Part shown: piece by piece, positions 39,433 to 44,653 of the stretch | Position numbering within the stretch: the first letter of the stretch is position 1 | Layout of the letters: each line of letters opens with the position of its first letter | Assembly (NCBI RefSeq): GCF_001570405.1 | Contig: NZ_BBYM01000052.1 | Coordinates: 1,044-45,696, forward strand | Origin: Microtetraspora niveoalba | GTDB lineage: Bacteria; Actinomycetota; Actinomycetes; Streptosporangiales; Streptosporangiaceae | Reading direction: 5' to 3' | DNA: 44,653 nucleotides | Notes under the pieces: model-generated | Seen by the model: only the letters and a program-made list of their open reading frames with translations | Database searches by the model: none | What the model was told of the DNA's origin: nothing | Position numbers and translations under genes: made by a program

Positions 39433-41613
39433 TCACGATCTCGCGGGGGCACCAGCCGGGAGGTCGCCCGAGGGGACGCGTGGCAGCAGCCGGGCCAGCG
39501 GGCCGGGCAACCACCAGTTGCGGTGTCCGAGCAGCCGCATGAGCGCGGGAACGAGGATCATGCGGATGAGGGTGGCGTCGACGGCGACCGCCACGGCCAC
39601 GGCGAACCCGGTCTGCTGGAGATCGCCTCTGTGGGTGAACAGCAGGCCGGCGAAGGTCGCGGTCATCACGGCCGCCGCCAGCGTGATGGGGCGGGCGGTG
39701 TGCCGGAGCCCGTGGAGGACCGCCGCGGTGTTGTCGCCGGTACGCCGGTAGTGCTCGGCGATGCGGTGGACGAGGAACACCTCGTAGTCCATGGACAGGC
39801 CGAAGACCACGGTGAAGGTCAGCAGCGGCACGAGAAGGTTGACGTCGCCGGCCTGGCCCGCGTTCTGGAAGCAGAGTGCGAGCAGGCCGAAGGTGGCCGC
39901 GATGGACAGCACGTTCATGCCGACGGCCTTCGCCGCGATGAGCGGGCTGCGGAAGGTGACCAGGAGCAGCACGAACGACGAGAGCAGCACGACCGCGACC
40001 ACCTGCCCCAGGCCGGCGCGCACCTGTTCGCCGAGGTCGGCCAGCAGCGCCGTCGGGCCGGCGGCGTACATCGGCTGGCCGGGAGGCAGTAATCGGGTCC
40101 CCAACTCGTGGACGCGCCGCAGCAGTGCGGCGGAGGCGTCGCTGTCCGGAGCGTTCCGCTCGGCGACCAGGACGAGCGTCAGGTCCCTGCCGTTGTCGAG
40201 GGCGGCGACCGGACCCACCCTCGGGTCGGCCTCCAGGGCGTCGGTCAGCGCGGCGGTGCCGACCGGGCCGCTCCCGGCCGGGTGGGGCAGGGCCAGCCCG
40301 GTCAGGCCGGCCATCCGGTCGGCCTCCATCCGGGCCAGGCCGCCGCCGCTGTCGGTGCCCGCCAGGGAACCGCGGTCGTAGTGCAGGCCGAGGCGCAGGT
40401 CCAGCACGGGCAGCGCCGCCACCAGGAGCAGGGCCGCCACGGCGAGCGCGTACCGGACGGGGTGGTCCATCAGGTGTCCGGCCAGGCGCAGCCAGGGCGG
40501 CCCCGAGGCGGCACTGCCGGAGCGCCGCCAAAGCGATCCCGAGGCGGCACTGCCGGAGCGCCGCCAGGGCAGCCTCCCCCACTCCAGCCACGGGTCCAGC
40601 CAGCGGAGCAGGACCGGGGTCAGGCTGAGCGCGGCCGCCGCCGTGACGAAGACGGCCAGCATCGCCGCCAGCGCGACGTGCCTGATCCACGACACGGGGA
40701 TGACGAACAGCGCGGCGGCGGTGAGCATGATGGCCGTGGCGCACCAGGCGACGGTGCCGCCCGCCGTCACCCTCGCCCGGACGGCCGCCGCCGCGGGCGG
40801 AAGGTTCCCCTCCCGGCGGGCCTGGCGGTAGCGCAGCAGGATGAGCAGCGCGTAGTCCAGCCCCACCCCCAGGCACACGGTGACCGCGACCGTCAGCAGC
40901 GTCGGGTCCACCTGGCCGAACACGCTGGCCAGGGACAGCACCCCCGCGCTCACCAGCATCGCCGCCCCGGCCACGAGCAGCGGCACGACGGCGGCGCCGG
41001 CCGATCCCAGCCCGAGGACGAGCAGCAGGACCACCGCGGGGACGGTGAAGGTCTCGATCCGCCGCAGGTCGTCCAGGTCGCTGCGGATCAGGTCGGCGAA
41101 CACCGCGGTCACCCCGACGACCGTGACGGTGACCGCGCCTCCCGACGCCGTCCGTACGGCGTCGCGTGCGGCCGCGATCTGGGTCGGGAGCCGCCGATGG
41201 CGGGCCGCCTCGTCGCCGGTGACGCCGAAGGCGACGTACGCGCGACGCGGGTCCTGGCCCTCGACGACGGGCAGCGGCAACATCGCGTCGATCTCCGGGC
41301 GGGCGGCCAGGCCGCGCATCGTCGCGCCCACCGCCCGCTGGTAGGCCGGGTCCGCGGCGCGCAGCGACGCCGAGTCGAAGACGAGGATCATCTGCTCGGT
41401 GCCGAACTGCGGGAAACCCCGGGCGATCAGGGCCGAGGCCGTCTCCGACCTCGACCCGGGCACCTGCAGCGACGGCGGGCTGAGCCGGGCCATCAGCCCC
41501 GGCAGCGACAGCGCGGAGACCACCGCCGCCAGGAGCCACGCCGCGATCACCGCCCGGCCGCGCCCGGTCAGGGCCGTACCCCGTCGTCCGGCCGCGCCGA
41601 CAGACATGGTCAT
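39433..41613 (-). CDS. MMPL-family transporter
   Basis: A 726-aa RND/MMPL-type membrane protein. It has an N-terminal membrane segment and large extracellular loop, then a membrane block (about 195-345, with VTVCLGVGLDYALLILLRYRQARREG), a second loop and a second block (VVFGLSMDYEVFLVHRIAEHYRRTGDNTAAV). In actinomycetes such proteins export lipids, siderophores or drugs. The ATG at 41613 has a nearby GGGG; an ATG at 41607 is an alternative. An exact 29-bp direct repeat (40502-40530 and 40538-40566) duplicates a short cytoplasmic or loop segment (WRRSGSAASG). Confidence 0.9.
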   Translation of the reverse strand: MTMSVGAAGRRGTALTGRGRAVIAAWLLAAVVSALSLPGLMARLSPPSLQVPGSRSETASALIARGFPQFGTEQMILVFDSASLRAADPAYQRAVGATMRGLAARPEIDAMLPLPVVEGQDPRRAYVAFGVTGDEAARHRRLPTQIAAARDAVRTASGGAVTVTVVGVTAVFADLIRSDLDDLRRIETFTVPAVVLLLVLGLGSAGAAVVPLLVAGAAMLVSAGVLSLASVFGQVDPTLLTVAVTVCLGVGLDYALLILLRYRQARREGNLPPAAAAVRARVTAGGTVAWCATAIMLTAAALFVIPVSWIRHVALAAMLAVFVTAAAALSLTPVLLRWLDPWLEWGRLPWRRSGSAASGSLWRRSGSAASGPPWLRLAGHLMDHPVRYALAVAALLLVAALPVLDLRLGLHYDRGSLAGTDSGGGLARMEADRMAGLTGLALPHPAGSGPVGTAALTDALEADPRVGPVAALDNGRDLTLVLVAERNAPDSDASAALLRRVHELGTRLLPPGQPMYAAGPTALLADLGEQVRAGLGQVVAVVLLSSFVLLLVTFRSPLIAAKAVGMNVLSIAATFGLLALCFQNAGQAGDVNLLVPLLTFTVVFGLSMDYEVFLVHRIAEHYRRTGDNTAAVLHGLRHTARPITLAAAVMTATFAGLLFTHRGDLQQTGFAVAVAVAVDATLIRMILVPALMRLLGHRNWWLPGPLARLLPRVPSGDLPAGAPARS
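40502..40566. repeat. 29-bp exact direct repeat inside the MMPL gene
   Basis: The same 29 bases occur at 40502-40530 and 40538-40566 (36-bp period). In frame they encode WRRSGSAASG twice, an in-frame 12-residue duplication between two membrane blocks. Confidence 0.9.
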
Positions 41614-41623
41614 GAGCCCCCCT

Positions 41624-41661
41624 TGTCACTGTTGGAGAAAGACCAAACACTCTCAGTGACA
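41624..41661. promoter_or_regulatory. Inverted repeat upstream of the MMPL gene
   Basis: TGTCACTG (41624-41631) and its complement CAGTGACA (41654-41661) flank 22 nt, and an inner GTTGG/CCAAAC pair adds dyad symmetry. It lies 11-48 bp before the ATG, a position fitting a TetR-type local regulator; no such regulator gene is in the window. Intergenic 41662-41812 shows nothing else. Confidence 0.45.
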
Positions 41662-41812
41662 CTCATGGGAGGTCAACGAACCGGGCCGTCCACGCCCGCG
41701 AAAGATTCACATGTGCGGATCCGCCGCGCCATGCGCCGGCGACCGATCCCGTCGGGCGGCCGTGCCCGTCGTGACGCCCGCCGTCACCCCGGACGGCCCG
41801 CCCGGCCCGCGA

Positions 41813-42658
41813 TCAGGCGTTCGCCCGGCCCGGCAGGATCGTACGGAGCCGGTCGGGGCGGTCCGGCCGCGCGCGCCACTCCCTGGGGTAGCCGACCGAC
41901 ACCTCCTCGAAGCGCACCCCGTCGTACTCGGTGGTCCGCGGGATGTGGAGGTGCCCGTAGACGACCGCGACCGCGTTGAACCGCACGTGCCAGTCCGCCG
42001 TCAGCTCGGTGCCGCACCACTGCGCGAACTCCGGGTGGCGCAGGACGCGGGTCGGCTCCCGTACCAGCGGCCAGTGGTTCACCAGCACGGTCGCCGCCCC
42101 GTCCAGCTCGCCGAGCCGCTCCCCGGTGTACGCCACCCGCTCCCGGCACCACGCGTCCCGGCTGACGTGGGGGTCGGGGTGGAGGAGATACTCGTCGGTG
42201 CACACCACGCCGGCCTCGTACGCCGCGTCGAGCGCCTGCTCCTTGGTGTACGTGCCGGCGGGACGGAAGGTGTAGTCGTACAGCAGGAACATCGGCGCCA
42301 CGGTCACCGGCCCGCCCGGCGAGGGCCAGACGGGATAGGGGTCCTCCGGGGTGAGGACGCCGAGCGAACGGCACAGGCGCACCAGGTGCCGGTAGCGCTC
42401 CAGCCCGCGTAGCTGCACCGGGTCCCCGGGGGGCGTCCACAGCTCATGGTTGCCCGGCGTCCAGATCACCGTCTCGAACCGGCGCGCCAGCTCGCCGAGC
42501 GCCCACTCGATGTCGGACATCGTCTCGGCCACGTCACCGGCGACGATCAGCCAGTCACCGTCGCGAGCCGGCTCCAGCCCCTTGAGGATCTCCCGGTTCT
42601 CCGGATGGGCGACATGCAGGTCGCTGATCGCAAGCAGCCTCGGCCCCTCGGCGCACAT
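41813..42658 (-). CDS. Metallophosphoesterase
   Basis: A 281-aa calcineurin-like phosphoesterase. The metal motifs are visible in order: Asp13-x-His15 (SDLH), Asp42 (AGDVAE), Asn70-His71 (PGNHE), NHWPLVREP and GHLH near residue 236. It hydrolyses a phosphoester or phosphoanhydride of unknown identity. The start at 42658 lies about 45 nt from the selB stop, so it may be transcribed with selA-selB; no selenium role is known for it. Confidence 0.88.
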   Translation of the reverse strand: MCAEGPRLLAISDLHVAHPENREILKGLEPARDGDWLIVAGDVAETMSDIEWALGELARRFETVIWTPGNHELWTPPGDPVQLRGLERYRHLVRLCRSLGVLTPEDPYPVWPSPGGPVTVAPMFLLYDYTFRPAGTYTKEQALDAAYEAGVVCTDEYLLHPDPHVSRDAWCRERVAYTGERLGELDGAATVLVNHWPLVREPTRVLRHPEFAQWCGTELTADWHVRFNAVAVVYGHLHIPRTTEYDGVRFEEVSVGYPREWRARPDRPDRLRTILPGRANA

Positions 42659-42703
42659 CCGGCGAGTCTACAAGCGCCCGCCGCCGAGCCGCAGGTGCAC
42701 GCG

Positions 42704-44485
42704 CTAACCCCTGCCGTTCACGGAGCGCAGTCGCGCGTCCACCCGGCGGGTGTGCCCTCGCCGGTCGAGCTCTTCGAACAGGGGCAGCGCGACACGGCGC
42801 GTCGTCGCGAGGGCCTGCCGGGCCTCGCTGGCGGTGAACGGCTGGGGAAGCGCGCTCAGGCGGCGGACGGCCTCGTCGATCGCGTCCGGGCGCAGGTAGA
42901 CGCCGCCCGCCAGCCGGACCAGGTCACCACGTTTCACGGCGACGCCGAGATGGCCCTCGGTGAGCCCGGCCTCCGCCAGTTCGCCCGCCTCCGGAGCGGC
43001 GAAGGGGCGGGCGGCGAGACGGCCGAGCAGGTCGTCGAGGGCGCGCTGGGCCCCGGGAGGCAACGTGACCGTCATCCGCCGCCGGTGCACACCGTCGCGG
43101 TCGGCCACCAGGCCGGGCTCCTGCCGTACGAGGGCGTCGAGCAGCGCGCCGTCCGGCAGGCCCAGCTCCCGTACGGCGGCGGCCGGGGGAAGGCCCGGCC
43201 GCATCGGATGCGCCGCGGCCCACCGGTCGACCGCCTCGGCGAGGCCGTCCCGCCAGCGGCTCCACATCTCGCCGTCGACGATCCAGCCGCCGGTTTCCAC
43301 GGCCCTGGCGGGCAGGGCGTCGCCGCCGCCGATCGCCCCGGCCCTGACCAGTTGCGCGCGGCGCACCGCGCCCCGTACGCGCACCTCGGCCGCCGGGTCG
43401 GGGGCGCCGGTCATCGCCGCCAGTTCCTCGCTCCTGCGGCGCGCGGCCCCGCGACGGCCCAGCGGCGGCGGGAACGGGTCGAGCACGACCACTCCGGCCG
43501 CCACGCCGACCCGTCCCGGGTCGCGCAGCAGGGCCCGCTCCCCGATGCGCACCGGAACCGGTCCGGCGAGGGTGAGGCGGGCGGTGTCCGCACCGAGCGG
43601 CCGGACGCGCACGGGCACCGAGGCCGACCCGATGTGCAGCAGCGCCTGCGCGGGCGGCCGTTCGGTCCGTACGGCGAGCCGGACGTCCATCGACGCGGTC
43701 ACGGCCCACTGGTCGGGCACGACCAGCGCCGAGCCGCGCGCGATGTCGTCCGGCCTGACGGCGCGAAGGTTCAGCGCGACGCGCGCCACGGCGCGCACCT
43801 CCCCCACCGGTGTCCTGAGCGTCTCGATGCCGCGGATCCGCACGCGGCCTCCGGACGGCACGACCTCGAGCTCGTCGCCGACGCGGAGGGATCCGGTGGC
43901 CAGCGTGCCGGTCACCACCGTTCCCGCACCGTGGACGCTGAAGGCGCGGTCGACCCACAGGCGGGCCGGCCGGTCCGGAGGCGGGGGCAGCGCCTCGGTC
44001 AGCCGGGCCAGCGCGGCCCGCAGCTCGCCGAGCCCCGTGCCCGCGACCGGGCTGACCGGCACCGCTTCGATGCCGGCCAGGCTCGTGCCGGCCAGGTGGT
44101 CGCGCGCCTCCTCCTCGGCGGACTCCGGGTAGCCGAGATCCGCCCGGCTGATCGCGAGCACGCCGTGCCCGACGCCGAGCGCGTCGAGGGCGTCGACGTG
44201 CTCCGAGGTCTGCCGGCACCAGCCCTCGTCGGCGGCGACGACCAGGAGCACCGCCGGCACGGGTCCGACGCCGGCGAGGGTGTTGGAGATGAACCTCCGG
44301 TGGCCGGGCACGTCGACGAAGGCGACCCGCGCGCCGTTGTCCAGCGTCGTCCAGGCGTAGCCCAGGTCGATGGTCATGCCGCGGCGGCGCTCCTCCGCCC
44401 ACCGGTCGGGCTCCATACCGGTGAGCGCCCTGACGAGGGTGGACTTCCCGTGGTCGACGTGCCCGGCGGTGGCGATCACGTACAT
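42704..44485 (-). CDS. selB: Selenocysteine-specific elongation factor SelB
   Basis: A 593-aa translation factor that delivers selenocysteinyl-tRNA to UGA codons marked by a SECIS element. The EF-Tu-like GTPase domain has G1 AGHVDHGKST (residues 7-16), G3 DVPGHRRF and a variant G4 SRAD (usually NKxD). Beta-barrel domains follow, then C-terminal winged helices that read the mRNA (LGVAVKRGDLVRLAGGVYLRPD is in this part). The ATG at 44485 overlaps the end of selA by 10 nt. The gene implies that this organism makes selenoproteins, but none is visible in the window. Confidence 0.92.
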   Translation of the reverse strand: MYVIATAGHVDHGKSTLVRALTGMEPDRWAEERRRGMTIDLGYAWTTLDNGARVAFVDVPGHRRFISNTLAGVGPVPAVLLVVAADEGWCRQTSEHVDALDALGVGHGVLAISRADLGYPESAEEEARDHLAGTSLAGIEAVPVSPVAGTGLGELRAALARLTEALPPPPDRPARLWVDRAFSVHGAGTVVTGTLATGSLRVGDELEVVPSGGRVRIRGIETLRTPVGEVRAVARVALNLRAVRPDDIARGSALVVPDQWAVTASMDVRLAVRTERPPAQALLHIGSASVPVRVRPLGADTARLTLAGPVPVRIGERALLRDPGRVGVAAGVVVLDPFPPPLGRRGAARRRSEELAAMTGAPDPAAEVRVRGAVRRAQLVRAGAIGGGDALPARAVETGGWIVDGEMWSRWRDGLAEAVDRWAAAHPMRPGLPPAAAVRELGLPDGALLDALVRQEPGLVADRDGVHRRRMTVTLPPGAQRALDDLLGRLAARPFAAPEAGELAEAGLTEGHLGVAVKRGDLVRLAGGVYLRPDAIDEAVRRLSALPQPFTASEARQALATTRRVALPLFEELDRRGHTRRVDARLRSVNGRG

Positions 44486-44653
44486 GGTCCGGCGCCTCCG
44501 TTCGCGGCGGGCGCCGCGGCCAGGACGGCGGCGGCGAGCCGGCCGTCCGCGTCCGGTGGGACGCAGCGCGGGTCGAGCAGGCAGCGGCCGTCGTCCACGC
44601 GCGCGACGACGGCGGGATCGCCCCGGCGCAGCGCGGCCGCGAAGGCCCGGGGC
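44476..44653 (-). CDS. selA: Selenocysteine synthase SelA, C-terminal fragment
   Basis: The last 58 codons and stop of a gene that runs off the right edge. The readable end has GDPAVVARVDDGRCLLDPRCV, the usual C-terminal SelA pattern (variable residue, I/VARxxDGRxxLDxRxV). The stop at 44476-44478 overlaps the selB start. SelA converts Ser-tRNA(Sec) to Sec-tRNA(Sec). The 5' part lies beyond 44653. Confidence 0.82.
   Translation of the reverse strand, partial: PRAFAAALRRGDPAVVARVDDGRCLLDPRCVPPDADGRLAAAVLAAAPAANGGAGPCT

Noticed and set aside
1-44653. tRNA genes, riboswitches, insertion sequences and attachment sites.
   Set aside because: I saw no cloverleaf-like segments, conserved riboswitch cores, transposase genes or terminal inverted repeats; a covariance-model scan was not possible here.

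Overview
The window is high-GC DNA (roughly 70% or more by eye) with many GTG starts, 4-base stop/start overlaps, F420/luciferase-type and MMPL proteins and a selA-selB pair. This points to an actinomycete (Actinomycetota), possibly of the Streptosporangiales type. That placement is an inference; nothing in the sequence fixes a genus.

Positions 97 to about 36,680 look like one large catabolic regulon. From the left it holds: a branched-chain-amino-acid-type ABC uptake system (livH, a livM-livG fusion, livF); a repeat-rich spacer of about 0.5 kb; a hydantoinase/dihydropyrimidinase-type amidohydrolase with an IclR regulator and a small alpha-beta-barrel protein; a divergent CaiB / cyclase / MmgE-PrpD operon; and a minus-strand operon of 14 genes (23450 to 10833) in which 11 of 13 junctions are 4-nt ATGA/GTGA overlaps. 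That operon encodes three MaoC-type proteins, an LLM oxidoreductase, a CaiB CoA-transferase, a second PrpD, a three-domain RidA protein, a thiolase-like/DUF35 pair, an acyl-CoA dehydrogenase, a CitE-type lyase, a lipocalin-like protein, a cupin-like protein and a double alpha/beta-hydrolase. Next come a GntR/FCD regulator divergent from a lipocalin-like/MDR pair, a SnoaL/VOC pair, two tandem ABC substrate-binding lipoproteins, and a divergent pair of operons (VOC and flavoprotein; nitrilase-like protein, aldehyde dehydrogenase and flavoprotein).

The main discovery is a conserved 27-bp operator-like element present eight times: GAAAC, 3 nt, GTTYCG, 5 nt, CGGAACA. Each copy sits in a promoter region of one of these transcription units, and none was seen outside the 36-kb block. 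Its GAAAC/GTTTC and GTTCCG/CGGAAC half-sites resemble IclR-family operators. The IclR gene is itself in an operon carrying one copy, so it is the best candidate regulator. In several promoters the element directly follows a recognisable -10 hexamer (repressor position); in two it lies just upstream of the promoter (activator position). The locus therefore looks like a single co-regulated and, as far as I can tell, uncharacterised degradation pathway: import, ring or amide opening, CoA activation, beta-oxidation, and aldol or lyase cleavage. One sub-module (CaiB, MaoC, CitE, PrpD) resembles itaconate/mesaconate-type C5-dicarboxylate CoA chemistry. The substrate cannot be named from sequence.

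Positions 36,810 to 44,653 are ordinary flanking genome, all on the minus strand: a GlxA/AraC-type regulator with an isochorismatase-like hydrolase, a secreted Ala-rich protein, an MMPL transporter, a metallophosphoesterase, selB, and the 3' end of selA running off the window.
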